Shown: piece by piece, positions 8,135 through 17,051 of the stretch
Layout of the letters: every line of letters begins with the position of its first letter
Numbering within the stretch: the first letter of the stretch is position 1
Origin: Terrilactibacillus tamarindi
GTDB lineage: Bacteria; Bacillota; Bacilli; Bacillales; Sporolactobacillaceae
Assembly (NCBI RefSeq): GCF_009718825.1
Contig: NZ_WNHB01000012.1
Coordinates: forward strand, 42,794-106,793
Length of the DNA stretch: 64,000 bases
Reading direction: 5' to 3'
Notes under the pieces: generated by a model
Seen by the model: the letters and a program-made list of their open reading frames with translations, nothing else
Told to the model about the DNA's origin: nothing
Databases searched by the model: none
Program-made: the position numbers and the translations under genes

Positions 8135-9226
8135 TTGAATGATCAAGATTATATGAAACTGGCGATAGATTTAGCCAAAGCAACAGTTGGACAGACCAGT
8201 CCTAATCCCGCAGTTGGCGCGGTTGTTGTTCATCATGGTGAGATAGTCGGCATGGGTGCTCATTTAAAAGCAGGAGAAGCACATGCAGAAGTTCAAGCCC
8301 TTCGAATGGCAGGTGAGCGAGCAAGAGGTGCTACGATTTATGTCACATTAGAGCCTTGTTCTCATTTTGGTAAAACACCGCCTTGTGCTGATCTAATTAT
8401 TGAAAAGGAATTAAAAAGAGTGGTTGTGGCTTCTAATGATCCGAATCCTCTTGTGTCAGGTAAAGGTTTAGAAAGAATAAGACAAGCAGGAATTACGGTA
8501 GAGACAGGCATTTTGAAAGAACAAGCGGATCAACTCAATAAATTTTTCTTTCATTATATGAAGAAGAAAGTACCGTTTGTAACATTGAAGACCGCTAGCA
8601 GTGTCGATGGAAAAACGGCAACAGTAACAGGTGAGAGTCAGTGGATAACAGGAGAAGAGTCTCGCCAGGATGTTCATCAACTTCGTCATCAACATGACAG
8701 TATTCTTGTCGGTGTCAATACGGTCATAACAGATAACCCAAGTTTAACGACTCGATTACCTCATGGTGGGAAAAACCCGATTCGTATCATTCTAGATACG
8801 TATTTAAGAACACCAGAAGAGAGTCAAGTGATCAAAGATCAAGCGGCGCCAACATGGATTATGACAGGATCTCAGATTGATCAAGAAAAGAAACGTCGTT
8901 TGATGAAACAGGGTCACGTCACTATATACGAGCTACCAGTCGATAAGATTAAGATAAAAGATGTTCTCCATCTTCTAGGAGAAAAATTAGTCACATCTCT
9001 TTTAGTTGAAGGCGGAGCAACCATTCATGAAAGTTTTGTAAAAGAAGGTTGCTTTGATGAAATCATCATGTATTTTGCCCCTAAAATTATTGGTGGCGAA
9101 AAGGCACCTTCCATTTTTGGTGGAATAGGCATTTCAAAACTATCGCAAGCTATTCATATGAATATTGAATCAATAGACAGAATAGGGCGAGATGTTAAGA
9201 TTATAGCTAGACCTGAAAGAAGGTGA
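8135..9226 (+). CDS. ribD: Bifunctional riboflavin deaminase/reductase RibD
   Basis: A 363-residue protein. The N-terminal cytidine-deaminase-like domain carries the zinc motif HAEVQAL and, further on, PCSHFGKTPPCA; the C-terminal domain is the 5-amino-6-(5-phosphoribosylamino)uracil reductase (LKTASSVDGKTAT, LLVEGGATI, FAPKIIGG). It performs the second and third steps from GTP to riboflavin. The start is TTG at 8135 with AGCAGGTGA upstream, giving the expected N-terminus (NDQDYMKLAIDLA). First gene of the FMN-regulated rib operon, four bases before ribE. Confidence 0.97.
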   Translation: MNDQDYMKLAIDLAKATVGQTSPNPAVGAVVVHHGEIVGMGAHLKAGEAHAEVQALRMAGERARGATIYVTLEPCSHFGKTPPCADLIIEKELKRVVVASNDPNPLVSGKGLERIRQAGITVETGILKEQADQLNKFFFHYMKKKVPFVTLKTASSVDGKTATVTGESQWITGEESRQDVHQLRHQHDSILVGVNTVITDNPSLTTRLPHGGKNPIRIILDTYLRTPEESQVIKDQAAPTWIMTGSQIDQEKKRRLMKQGHVTIYELPVDKIKIKDVLHLLGEKLVTSLLVEGGATIHESFVKEGCFDEIIMYFAPKIIGGEKAPSIFGGIGISKLSQAIHMNIESIDRIGRDVKIIARPERR

Positions 9227-9230
9227 TGTC

Positions 9231-9869
9231 TTGTTTACAGGGATTGTAGAAGAAGTGGGTCAAGTTCTAAGTATAACTAAAAAAACGGATGCGATTCAGT
9301 TGTCAATTAAGGCATCTGAAATATTAAACGATACGAAGTTAGGTGATAGCATAGCTATCAATGGCGTTTGTTTAACCGTCACTTCTTTTTCAAAAAATGG
9401 ATTTGATGCGGATGTGATGCCGGAAACCATTATGGGTACAACCCTTAAATGGCTAAAACCCCATCATGAAGTGAATTTAGAACGGGCGATGTCAGCCAAT
9501 GGAAGATTTGGTGGCCATTTTATGACAGGTCATATTGATGGAGTTGGACAAATTAAACAAATTTCAAAAAAAGGTAACGCTATTTATATGACGATACAAG
9601 CCGACCCGCAGATTACAAATAGATTGGTGCTTAAAGGTTCGGTAGCTGTGGATGGGACGAGTTTGACACTATTTGATGTGACTGCGACATCGTTTACTAT
9701 CTCACTGATTCCACATTCGGCTGAATTCACCATTTTAGGTAAAAAAAGAGTAGGGGATCATGTTAATGTTGAGTGTGATGTCTTGCAAAAGTATGTTAAT
9801 CAGGAGAAAGCGGCACCATCCAGTTCAATTACAATGGATTTTCTCGCTAAACACGGTTTTACAAATTAG
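9231..9869 (+). CDS. ribE: Riboflavin synthase alpha chain RibE
   Basis: A 212-residue protein with the diagnostic N-terminus MFTGIVEEVG and the internal lumazine-binding duplication (GDSIAINGVCLTVTSF in the first half, KGSVAVDGTSLTLFDV in the second). It dismutates two 6,7-dimethyl-8-ribityllumazine molecules to riboflavin. TTG start at 9231 with GAAGGTGAT upstream. Its stop is followed 18 bp later by the ribBA start, consistent with a single transcript. Confidence 0.97.
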   Translation: MFTGIVEEVGQVLSITKKTDAIQLSIKASEILNDTKLGDSIAINGVCLTVTSFSKNGFDADVMPETIMGTTLKWLKPHHEVNLERAMSANGRFGGHFMTGHIDGVGQIKQISKKGNAIYMTIQADPQITNRLVLKGSVAVDGTSLTLFDVTATSFTISLIPHSAEFTILGKKRVGDHVNVECDVLQKYVNQEKAAPSSSITMDFLAKHGFTN

Positions 9870-9887
9870 TTGTTAGGGATGATACGT

Positions 9888-11081
9888 ATGAAAAATTCAA
9901 TAGATGAAGCCCTTCGTGATTTAAAAGAAGGCAAACTGATTATCGTCTGTGATGATGAGAATCGTGAAAATGAAGGTGATTTAATTTCATTAGCTGAAAC
10001 AGCAACACCTGAAGTTATTAACTTTATGGCGACACATGGCAGAGGACTCATTTGTACCCCTATATCAGAGGAACTTGCACAATCTCTAGATTTAGTGCCG
10101 ATGGTAAGCCATAATACCGATGCCCATAGAACGGCATTTACCGTAAGCATAGACCATAAAACGACGAAAACAGGTATTAGTGCTTTCGAACGTTCACAAA
10201 CGATTCAGGCCATGGTCGATGACCACACAACAGCCAGTGATTTTAACCGCCCCGGACATGTTTTTCCACTTATTGCCAAAGCCGGTGGTGTTCTAAAACG
10301 ACAAGGTCATACCGAAGCAGCGGTGGATCTAGCTAAATTATGCGGTGCCAAACCAGCGGCCGTTATCTGTGAAATTATGAGCGACAATGGTACGATGGCT
10401 CGTTATCCAGAGCTTGTTCAAATGGCACAGAAATTTGGACTTTCCATCATAACAGTCAAAGACTTAATCGCCTACCGGAAAACTCACGAAGCCTTCATTA
10501 ATCGTGAAGTTGAGATTCACCTGCCGACATCATTTGGCGACTTTAAAGCTGTTGGTTATACGAGCTTGATTGATGACAAAGAACATGTTGCTTTAGTTAA
10601 AGGCGATGTCTCTGGCGGTGAACCGATCCTCGTCAGAATTCATTCAGAGTGTCTAACAGGAGACGTCTTTGGTTCACGCCGTTGTGACTGTGGCCCTCAA
10701 TTGCACGCTGCCTTACAGACGATTGAAAAAGAAGGTAAAGGTGTTCTTCTCTATCTTCGCCAAGAAGGAAGAGGCATCGGCTTGATGAATAAATTAAAAG
10801 CCTACGCGCTTCAAGAGCAAGGCTTTGATACAGTAGAAGCTAACGAACAATTGGGTTTTCCGGCTGATATGCGAACCTTTGATATTGCGGCGCAAATGCT
10901 TCAAGACCTAGGCGTTAAGAAAATTAAACTATTAACGAATAATCCAATGAAAATAGCCGGTCTAGAAGCCTTTGATTTCGAAGACATTGAACGAGTTCCA
11001 TTAGAAATGCCTGTATTAAAGGAAAACGAACGATATATGCATACGAAACTAGAAAAGATGGGACACCTGTTACATTTATAA
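9888..11081 (+). CDS. ribBA: Bifunctional DHBP synthase / GTP cyclohydrolase II RibBA
   Basis: A 397-residue protein. The N-terminal half is 3,4-dihydroxy-2-butanone 4-phosphate synthase ([29 protein letters not shown]). The C-terminal half is GTP cyclohydrolase II, with the zinc cysteines in [20 protein letters not shown] and the loop RQEGRGIGL. It supplies both precursors of the riboflavin ring system. ATG at 9888 is chosen because AGGGA lies eight bases upstream; in-frame TTG and ATG codons upstream are too close to that site. Third rib operon gene. Confidence 0.96.
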   Translation: MKNSIDEALRDLKEGKLIIVCDDENRENEGDLISLAETATPEVINFMATHGRGLICTPISEELAQSLDLVPMVSHNTDAHRTAFTVSIDHKTTKTGISAFERSQTIQAMVDDHTTASDFNRPGHVFPLIAKAGGVLKRQGHTEAAVDLAKLCGAKPAAVICEIMSDNGTMARYPELVQMAQKFGLSIITVKDLIAYRKTHEAFINREVEIHLPTSFGDFKAVGYTSLIDDKEHVALVKGDVSGGEPILVRIHSECLTGDVFGSRRCDCGPQLHAALQTIEKEGKGVLLYLRQEGRGIGLMNKLKAYALQEQGFDTVEANEQLGFPADMRTFDIAAQMLQDLGVKKIKLLTNNPMKIAGLEAFDFEDIERVPLEMPVLKENERYMHTKLEKMGHLLHL

Positions 11082-11135
11082 GAGGGCGTTCACAAACATA
11101 CGGGATTAAGAGGTCCCTTAAAGGAGAGAATATAG

Positions 11136-11606
11136 ATGAATACAGTATTTGAAGGACATTTAATTGGAACTGATTTAAAAGTTGGTATCGTAGTGGGGCG
11201 GTTTAACGAATTTATCACAAATAAATTATTGTCTGGTGCACTTGACGCATTAAAACGTCACGGTGTGGATGATAACAATGTCGATGTTGCGTGGGTTCCA
11301 GGTGCTTTTGAAATTCCGTTGATTGCCAAAAAATTAGCGGAAACTAAAAAATATGATGCCATTATTACATTAGGAACGGTTATTCGCGGGGCAACACCTC
11401 ATTTTGACTATGTTTGCAGTGAAGTGTCAAAAGGGGTTGCATCACTCAATCTCCAAACTGGAATTCCCATTGTCTTTGGTGTATTGACAACGGAAAATAT
11501 CGAACAGTCAATCGAACGTGCCGGAACAAAAGCAGGAAACAAAGGCTGGGATGCGGCTGTTAGTGCCATTGAAATGGCGAATCTAACGGCAAGTATTGAA
11601 AAGTAA
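11136..11606 (+). CDS. ribH: 6,7-dimethyl-8-ribityllumazine synthase RibH
   Basis: A 156-residue lumazine synthase of normal length. Visible signatures are [27 protein letters not shown]-like [16 protein letters not shown] and FGVLTTEN. It condenses DHBP with the pyrimidine intermediate, and in Bacillus forms a 60-mer capsid that encloses riboflavin synthase. Last gene of the rib operon, 54 bp after ribBA and followed by a strong terminator. Confidence 0.97.
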   Translation: MNTVFEGHLIGTDLKVGIVVGRFNEFITNKLLSGALDALKRHGVDDNNVDVAWVPGAFEIPLIAKKLAETKKYDAIITLGTVIRGATPHFDYVCSEVSKGVASLNLQTGIPIVFGVLTTENIEQSIERAGTKAGNKGWDAAVSAIEMANLTASIEK

Positions 11607-11613
11607 AGAGTCA

Positions 11614-11650
11614 AAAAAAGGTTTGCTCTATTGAAGCAAACCTTTTTTTA
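11614..11650. terminator. Bidirectional terminator between ribH and rarD-like gene
   Basis: Stem AAAGGTTTGCT / AGCAAACCTTT flanked by A7 on the left and T7 on the right, so it can serve both convergent genes. Confidence 0.9.
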
Positions 11651-11656
11651 ACTATA

Positions 11657-12583
11657 TTATTTGACTCGAACAGAGTGTCCTTTTGGAAGTAGTCTGGCCA
11701 TGAATTTGGTTCCTGACAGTGAGAAGACCACGAGAGCGATCCATATGAATATAAACGAGATGAATTGAACATGGGAGAAAGATTCCTTAAAAACGGTAAG
11801 ACCAAGTATCAGTGTCATTGTAGGTGCTATATATTGAAAGAAACCAAGCATGGAAAGTGGGATTCGTTTCCCTGCTTCTGCAAAACAAAGCAATGGTAAG
11901 GCGGTTGCAACCCCTGTTCCAATTAATAAAATGGTTGTCAAATGCGAGATATTCCCAAATGCAGCTGTTCCTTTTGCTTGAATAAAGATGAGAAACCCGA
12001 GAGCAATCGGTGTGACAAAAAGGGTTTCATAGGTTAAGCCAATGGTGGAATCAAAATGGATAAATTTCTTAACAAGACCGTAAAAGCCAAATGATAAAGC
12101 GAGGGTTAAAGCCACATATGGAATTTGGCCATACTCGATCGTAAGAATTAAAACACCAACTGTCGCAAATCCAATCGCCACAATTTGCCATAAATTAAGT
12201 TTTTCTTTTAAAAAGATAATGGCAAGTAAAATACTAATGAGCGGGTTAATATAATAACCTAAACTCGTCTCAATGACATGCCCATTATTAACAGCCCATA
12301 TGTACACACACCAATTAATGCTGATAAGAACGGCCGCTAAAAAAACCAGTATAAAATTCATCGGTTTGAACAGGACCTTAAAATTAACGATAAAGTCATG
12401 AAATCTCTTGTTCCAAATTAAAAGAACAATCATGAAGATGAAAGCCCAAAAGATTCGATGAGCCAATATTTCAAAAGCAGGGACCTCATTTAATGGTTTC
12501 CAATAAAGCGGGAAAATCCCCCACATAAAATAAGCGCCGATAGCACAAAAAATACCGATTTGATTTCTGTTTTCTGAATTCAT
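11657..12583 (-). CDS. EamA/RarD family transporter
   Basis: A 308-residue protein with about ten membrane helices (two EamA repeats), starting GIFCAIGAYFMWGIFPLYWK as RarD proteins do, with ISINWCVYIWAVNNGHVIET and SLGYYINPL also characteristic. RarD-type proteins are inner-membrane permeases of the drug/metabolite superfamily; the substrate is uncertain despite the old chloramphenicol-sensitivity name. The weak GGGGC site precedes ATG at 12583. The gene is convergent with ribH and upstream neighbours give no clue. Confidence 0.9.
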   Translation of the reverse strand: MNSENRNQIGIFCAIGAYFMWGIFPLYWKPLNEVPAFEILAHRIFWAFIFMIVLLIWNKRFHDFIVNFKVLFKPMNFILVFLAAVLISINWCVYIWAVNNGHVIETSLGYYINPLISILLAIIFLKEKLNLWQIVAIGFATVGVLILTIEYGQIPYVALTLALSFGFYGLVKKFIHFDSTIGLTYETLFVTPIALGFLIFIQAKGTAAFGNISHLTTILLIGTGVATALPLLCFAEAGKRIPLSMLGFFQYIAPTMTLILGLTVFKESFSHVQFISFIFIWIALVVFSLSGTKFMARLLPKGHSVRVK

Positions 12584-12611
12584 TCTTTTGCCCCATTTTC
12601 TTAAATGATTT

Positions 12612-13154
12612 TTAACACAATGTTTGAAGGAATGCTTGATTGTAAAATTTAGCTATATTGATAGCCTTTTTATCTTGAAGAATATCCCCCGGTTTATTCC
12701 CTTTACCAAGAATATACCCTTCAAAAGAAGCACCTACAAAATCAAAGATATACTGAAATTGCATAATGAGAGGGAGTCCCTTTGTTTTTGGTTCGTCTCC
12801 TCCAACGGTAACAACATACATCTTCTTCTTATACATTCCCTGTTTAAAATTAAGTGATGGGTCTCGCATACTTTGTGACCAACGATCAATGAAATTCTTC
12901 ATAAGGCCGCTCATCCCATACCAATATATTGGAGTCGAAAGGATAATCATATCATTTTCTAATACGTTTTTAATAATGGATTGATAATCATCCTTGATTG
13001 GCTGAAAGCCCTCATCAGTATGCCTTGCATCAATAATAGGATGGACAACTTTATCTCTAAGTGAGATATATTCATGTGGAATATTGTCTAAGAGGATATG
13101 TAAAAGAGTCTGTGTATTTCCATTACTTCGGCTATTTCCGTCTATAACGAGCAT
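12612..13154 (-). CDS. Flavodoxin-like NAD(P)H-dependent oxidoreductase
   Basis: A 180-residue flavodoxin-fold protein. The FMN phosphate loop appears as GNSRSNGNTQTL and the second FMN-binding loop as STPIYWYGMSGLMKNFIDRW, the pattern of NADPH-dependent FMN reductases and quinone/azo reductases. Cytosolic, no signal peptide. A GGGGGAG site precedes the ATG. It lies 28 bp upstream of the EamA transporter on the same strand, so the two may be cotranscribed. The physiological electron acceptor is unknown. Confidence 0.88.
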   Translation of the reverse strand: MLVIDGNSRSNGNTQTLLHILLDNIPHEYISLRDKVVHPIIDARHTDEGFQPIKDDYQSIIKNVLENDMIILSTPIYWYGMSGLMKNFIDRWSQSMRDPSLNFKQGMYKKKMYVVTVGGDEPKTKGLPLIMQFQYIFDFVGASFEGYILGKGNKPGDILQDKKAINIAKFYNQAFLQTLC

Positions 13155-13176
13155 TTTATCTCCCCCTCGTTAACTA

Positions 13177-13224
13177 TAAAAGCTGTTTTCCCAAATAACT
13201 AACAAACAATCTCTTAGAAAAGAG
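13177..13224 (+). repeat. Short dispersed repeat, copy A
   Basis: Begins ATAAAAGCTGTTTT and ends with a CTCTT-AGAA-AAGAG mini-hairpin. A diverged partner with the same beginning and end lies at 37982-38027 in the same orientation. Both lie just upstream of minus-strand genes. Confidence 0.65.
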
Positions 13225-13488
13225 TCAAAGATTCCTTGTCACTGTTTAAAAAAATGTCAGTTAATAAATCACTAGTAATATTGTATATCTTAATTATGAT
13301 TCAGTAAAATAGATAGATATGATAAGTTCTATCGGTTTATCTGATAAAAGAATAAAATGGAGATTAGACATTTAAAACTATTGTAGATTGTCATGCGTTT
13401 GCCAAAGCATCTCATCATCGCCTAATCTAAGAAGAAATTTAATCACGTTATAATTTGGATGGCATTTTTTATCTTTCCATAAGGTTAT

Positions 13489-13513
13489 GTTTAGATTTAT
13501 CTCGATGGGGAAT
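13489..13513 (+). promoter_or_regulatory. Candidate SigB promoter of csbD
   Basis: GTTTAG, 13-base spacer, GGGAAT, close to the B. subtilis SigB consensus GTTTAA-N12-14-GGGTAT. It ends 33 bp before the CsbD-family start; csbD in B. subtilis is a SigB-controlled gene. The intergenic stretch 13225-13488 shows nothing else. Confidence 0.6.
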
Positions 13514-13546
13514 ATAAAAACTAACCTAAGACAGGAGGTATAATGG

Positions 13547-13747
13547 ATGTCAAACACAACAGACAAAGTCAAAGCTGCTTATACGAAAGTCAAAGGTGAA
13601 GTGAAAGAGAAAGCTGGATACTATACGGATAACGCTGAAACCGAAGCGGAAGGAAAAAAAGATAAAATTAAAGCCAAAGTTCAAGAGAATGTGAACGAAG
13701 CGAAAGATGTACGAGATGACTTTAAGAAAAAAATCAATAAAGATTAA
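13547..13747 (+). CDS. csbD: CsbD family stress protein
   Basis: A 66-residue, strongly hydrophilic Lys/Glu-rich helical protein (KVKAAYTKVKGEVKEKAGYY, a CsbD-type motif, followed by a second charged helix). CsbD-like proteins are abundant general-stress proteins of unknown mechanism. The ATG has AGGAGG eight bases upstream. A SigB-type promoter lies directly before it, matching the known control of csbD in B. subtilis, and a hairpin terminator follows, so it is monocistronic. Confidence 0.85.
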   Translation: MSNTTDKVKAAYTKVKGEVKEKAGYYTDNAETEAEGKKDKIKAKVQENVNEAKDVRDDFKKKINKD

Positions 13748-13776
13748 AATAAAATTTAAGTCTTGAAACATAATAA

Positions 13777-13812
13777 GGCAGTGTGACATATGTATTGTCA
13801 TGCTGTCTTTTT
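13777..13812 (+). terminator. Terminator after csbD
   Basis: Twelve-bp stem GGCAGTGTGACA / TGTCATGCTGTC with wobble pairs, followed by T5. Confidence 0.75.
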
Positions 13813-13833
13813 ATGATGAATATTTAAGAGGAA

Positions 13834-13975
13834 GTTCAAAAAGTCACCAAATAATAAGCTGCGAATCTCTACGTTGGCTTGTTATTCCGGTCCTCATGTA
13901 GTAAAAACCTACATTCCGGTCCTCAAAACGGCGCTGCCTTAACCTTCTTGCTTCCAATTTGTCGCCTTTTTGAAC
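13834..13975 (+). mobile_element. MITE-like element, copy A (142 bp)
   Basis: Ends form terminal inverted repeats of about 19 bp: GTTCAAAAAGTCACCAAAT at the left and, read inward from the right, GTTCAAAAAGGCGACAAAT. The interior includes TACATTCCGGTCCTCAAAACG. A 205-bp relative occurs in opposite orientation at 40043-40247. It has no coding capacity. The family of the parental transposase is not identified. Confidence 0.75.
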
Positions 13976-14134
13976 ATGCACTTTAAGTACCACCGTCACG
14001 AAAAAGCCTTCTAGAATTCAATGAAAATTCCACTAATGGAAGTTACAAATTTTTTTCTAAGAATCGACAAAAATACATAATCAACAAAATAAATTGATCC
14101 AAATTGTGATAAGATGAAGGAAATAGAATATCGG

Positions 14135-14156
14135 TGTTATGTTATAACTCATAACA
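14135..14156 (+). promoter_or_regulatory. Candidate operator dyad upstream of MocR-type aminotransferase
   Basis: TGTTATG-N8-CATAACA inverted repeat about 80 bp before the gene at 14235. A further imperfect hairpin (CTTC-A-GG / CC-T-G-GAAG) lies at about 14163-14184. No known riboswitch is recognised. Confidence 0.3.
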
Positions 14157-14234
14157 ATTCTCTTCAGGTGAAAGGCCTGGAAGTACATTTAGAAAGAGTT
14201 ATTTCATGATCCATACAAAATTGGAGGCATTAAA

Positions 14235-15437
14235 ATGGGTAGTCAATTTTCAGAACGATGTAATCATGTACAGGCTTCAGAAACAAGAGAAATTTTAAAG
14301 GTTACCGCGAAACCTGAAGTTATTTCATTTGCGGGTGGACTTCCAGCCCCTGAACTTTTTCCCATTGAAGATATTAAAGTAGCATGTGAAGCCGTGCTTA
14401 CAGAATCTGGTCAATCTGCATTGCAGTACAGCACGACAGAAGGCTATGTTCCTTTAAGACAAGAAATTGTTAAACGGATGAAGGCCATCGAAATTGAAAC
14501 TTCTGTTGACAATGTGATCATCACAGGGGGGTCTCAACAAGGGTTAGATTTAACAGGCAAGCTTTTTATTGATGAAGGCGATACCGTCATCTGTGAAAGT
14601 CCTACCTATTTAGCTGCCATCAATGCTTTTAAAGTATATAATGCCAATTTTGTTGAAGTAGCCATGGATGACGATGGAATGAAAATGGACGAATTAGAAA
14701 AAGCCTTAAAAGCCAATCCTCAAGCTAAATTTATATACACGATTCCGGATTTTCAAAACCCAACTGGTCGAACAATGAAGTTGGATCGAAGAAAAAAAAT
14801 GGTTGAACTCGCCAATAAATACGATATCGTCATTCTTGAAGACAATCCTTATGGAGCGGTTCGTTTTGCCGGTGAAGCCCTTCCACCTGTCAAACACTTT
14901 GACACAGAGGGCCGGGTTATTTACTTAAGTACTTTTTCAAAAATCTTTACTCCCGGATTACGTCTAGGTTGGATTTGTGCAGATACAAGGTTTATTGAAA
15001 AATATGTGGCATTTAAGCAATCAGCTGATTTACATACAGATAGCTTTGCTCAAATGATTACAGCTAAATATATGGAGCTATTCGACATTGAGGCTCATAT
15101 TCTTAAAATTAAAGAGGTATACCGCTCAAGACGTGAAAAAATGATGCAATGTATTGACAAATACTTTCCTAAACAAGCTAAACATAGTGCCCCTGAAGGT
15201 GGTTTGTTTATCTGGGTTGAACTACCTGGAGACATTGATACACAGGATATCTTTAATGAATGTATTAAGAATAATGTGGCCTTTGTACCAGGAAAACCTT
15301 TCTTCCCAAATAGTGCACAAAGAAATACATTCCGTTTAAATTATTCAAACATGCCAGAAGATCGTATCGAAGAAGGCATGAAGCGTTTGGGTGAAGTACT
15401 CACTCGGCGTGTTAATGAACAAACGGTCGCTAAATAA
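14235..15437 (+). CDS. PLP-dependent aminotransferase, class I fold (2-aminoadipate/MocR-type)
   Basis: A 400-residue fold-type I aminotransferase. It shows VISFAGGLPAPELFP, LQYSTTEGYVPLR, the PLP contacts YTIPDFQNPTGRT and ILEDNPYG, and the Schiff-base lysine in STFSKIFTPGLRLGW. This is the LysN/2-aminoadipate transaminase-like group, as found free-standing without the GntR DNA-binding domain. Cytosolic. Good GGAGG site. The stop codon TAA coincides with the edge of a 55-bp derivative of the TTTAT element. Exact amino donor and acceptor are unknown. Confidence 0.88.
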   Translation: MGSQFSERCNHVQASETREILKVTAKPEVISFAGGLPAPELFPIEDIKVACEAVLTESGQSALQYSTTEGYVPLRQEIVKRMKAIEIETSVDNVIITGGSQQGLDLTGKLFIDEGDTVICESPTYLAAINAFKVYNANFVEVAMDDDGMKMDELEKALKANPQAKFIYTIPDFQNPTGRTMKLDRRKKMVELANKYDIVILEDNPYGAVRFAGEALPPVKHFDTEGRVIYLSTFSKIFTPGLRLGWICADTRFIEKYVAFKQSADLHTDSFAQMITAKYMELFDIEAHILKIKEVYRSRREKMMQCIDKYFPKQAKHSAPEGGLFIWVELPGDIDTQDIFNECIKNNVAFVPGKPFFPNSAQRNTFRLNYSNMPEDRIEEGMKRLGEVLTRRVNEQTVAK

Positions 15438-15488
15438 AGTGAAACTTCCATCAGTGGGGGTCTTTACTTGCCGTTAAGGCGGGATAAA
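15434..15488 (-). repeat. TTTAT-flanked element, 55-bp deletion derivative, copy 4
   Basis: On the minus strand it reads as the left 33 bases of the full element joined to its right end at a shared CCCCCAC: TTTATCCCGCCTTAACGG at the start, TTTCACTTTAT at the end. The interior of about 100 bp is missing, as expected from deletion between CCCCCAC direct repeats. Its edge supplies the TAA stop codon of the upstream aminotransferase gene. Confidence 0.85.
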
Positions 15489-15704
15489 TGATACAGGTTT
15501 AAATAGACAGTGAAAATCTACTTTTCACGGTCTATTTCTAGATTAATAACTCTGAAAATTTATTTTTTTGATTGGTGATTAAAATAGGTTGAACGAGGGA
15601 ATATTGCAGAAATGTTTGAATGGGTATGAACGATTACCATGGTTAGATAAAAATACGACTGTTGAAGAAAAAAACACAATATGTCAATTATAAATATGAT
15701 TTGA

Positions 15705-15737
15705 GGAAAAAAAAGAACCCGCGATGGCGGGTTCTTT
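15705..15737 (-). terminator. Terminator of serC
   Basis: AAAGAACCCGC / GCGGGTTCTTT with a four-base loop and eight T on the minus strand, five bases after the serC stop codon. Confidence 0.9.
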
Positions 15738-15742
15738 ATGGT

Positions 15743-16828
15743 TTATTTAACTTGTTGTTGAAACTTTTTCATAAATTCAGCAAGTTGGCTGACATTTTCA
15801 AGGGAAACAGCGTTATAGATCGAAGCACGGCATCCTCCAACTGAACGGTGACCATTCAATCCAACAAAACCGGCTTCTTTCGCTTGATTAAGGAAGTCTT
15901 TTGATAGTTCATCTGTCGGAAGAGTAAAGGTCACATTCATTTTCGAACGGCTATCTTTTTCTGCATGTCCTTTATAAAAACCATCACTACCATCAATCAC
16001 ATCATATAAAAGTTGGGCTTTTTGTTGATTTATTTTAGCAATGGCCTCAACCCCGCCAACATTCTCTGCCCATTTAAGAACGAGAGATAATAGATAGATT
16101 CCTAGAGTAGGTGGTGTATTGAATAAAGAATTGCTTTTAGCATGTGTGTTGTAATTTAACATCGTAGGTAAGTTGTCACTTGAACGTTCCAATAGATCTT
16201 TTTTAATAATAACAACGGTTACGCCAGATGGTCCCAAATTCTTTTGTGCACCAGCATAAATGAGGTCGAATTGTTCGACGTTAAGTGGGCGACTAAGAAT
16301 GTCACTTGACATATCGGCCACGAGAGGAACTGTCAGACCTTCAGGGAAATCTTGCCACTCAGTACCGTAAATTGTATTGTTGCTTGTGATGTGAACATAA
16401 GCTGCATTTTCAGGAATTGTATTTTTATCAAATTCAGGAATGAATGTATAGTTAGAATCCTTACTTGATGCAAGGACGGTCGTTTCACCTAGTTTTTCCG
16501 CTTCTTTTAATGCCTTTTGGGACCAAGATCCAGTCAAGACATAAGCCCCAACTTTTCCTTCTGTAAGGATATTCATTGGAATCATTGTAAATTGAAGACT
16601 TGCTCCACCTTGAAGTAAGAGAACTTCATAGTTGTCAGGAATCGATAATAAGTTACGTAAACGTGTAATAGCTTCATTATGAACATCATCATACGTTTTA
16701 CTGCGATGGCTTAATTCCATTACGGACATGCCTGTATGATTAAAGTCCATCCATGTTTTCTTAGCTTCTTCTAGCACCCACTCAGGTAGTGCAGCGGGTC
16801 CAGCGTTAAAATTCAATGCGCGATTCAT
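15743..16828 (-). CDS. serC: Phosphoserine aminotransferase SerC
   Basis: A 361-residue class V aminotransferase. It starts NRALNFNAGPAALPEWVLEE and has the PLP lysine in IYAGAQKNLGPSG, plus SLFNTPPTLGIYLLSLVLKW and the C-terminal GHRSVGGCRASIYNA. It converts 3-phosphohydroxypyruvate to phosphoserine in serine synthesis, and can also act in pyridoxine synthesis. ATG at 16828 is used: the earlier in-frame TTG overlaps the GGGAGG site itself. Monocistronic by position, with its own terminator; serA is not in the window. Confidence 0.97.
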   Translation of the reverse strand: MNRALNFNAGPAALPEWVLEEAKKTWMDFNHTGMSVMELSHRSKTYDDVHNEAITRLRNLLSIPDNYEVLLLQGGASLQFTMIPMNILTEGKVGAYVLTGSWSQKALKEAEKLGETTVLASSKDSNYTFIPEFDKNTIPENAAYVHITSNNTIYGTEWQDFPEGLTVPLVADMSSDILSRPLNVEQFDLIYAGAQKNLGPSGVTVVIIKKDLLERSSDNLPTMLNYNTHAKSNSLFNTPPTLGIYLLSLVLKWAENVGGVEAIAKINQQKAQLLYDVIDGSDGFYKGHAEKDSRSKMNVTFTLPTDELSKDFLNQAKEAGFVGLNGHRSVGGCRASIYNAVSLENVSQLAEFMKKFQQQVK

Positions 16829-16993
16829 TGTATGGCCTCCCAAAGTAAAAGCTTTATTCGCTATTTTGCGAAAGTAAAAATTGTGTAACCCTATTGTACC
16901 AAAAGTTAAACCAAATGAAGCGAAAAATATCGAAATTTATGATTTATTTTTTATTTTAAGGATTCAATTTTCACAAAATATATAACTTTATCC

Positions 16994-17029
16994 AAAAAAG
17001 ACATGTAGATAGAAACCTACATGTCTTTT
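16994..17029 (-). terminator. Terminator of DMT transporter gene
   Basis: AAAGACATGTAG / CTACATGTCTTT with an eight-base loop and T6 on the minus strand. Confidence 0.85.
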
Positions 17030-17051
17030 AATTAAACAATATAACTTGCAT

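Noticed and set aside
15662..15844. Plus-strand frame around the ser C terminator
   Set aside because: It runs through the terminator hairpin and into serC in antisense; no ribosome site.
16843..16843. Upstream TTG start for serC
   Set aside because: The codon overlaps the GGGAGG ribosome site; the ATG 15 bases downstream gives the family N-terminus.
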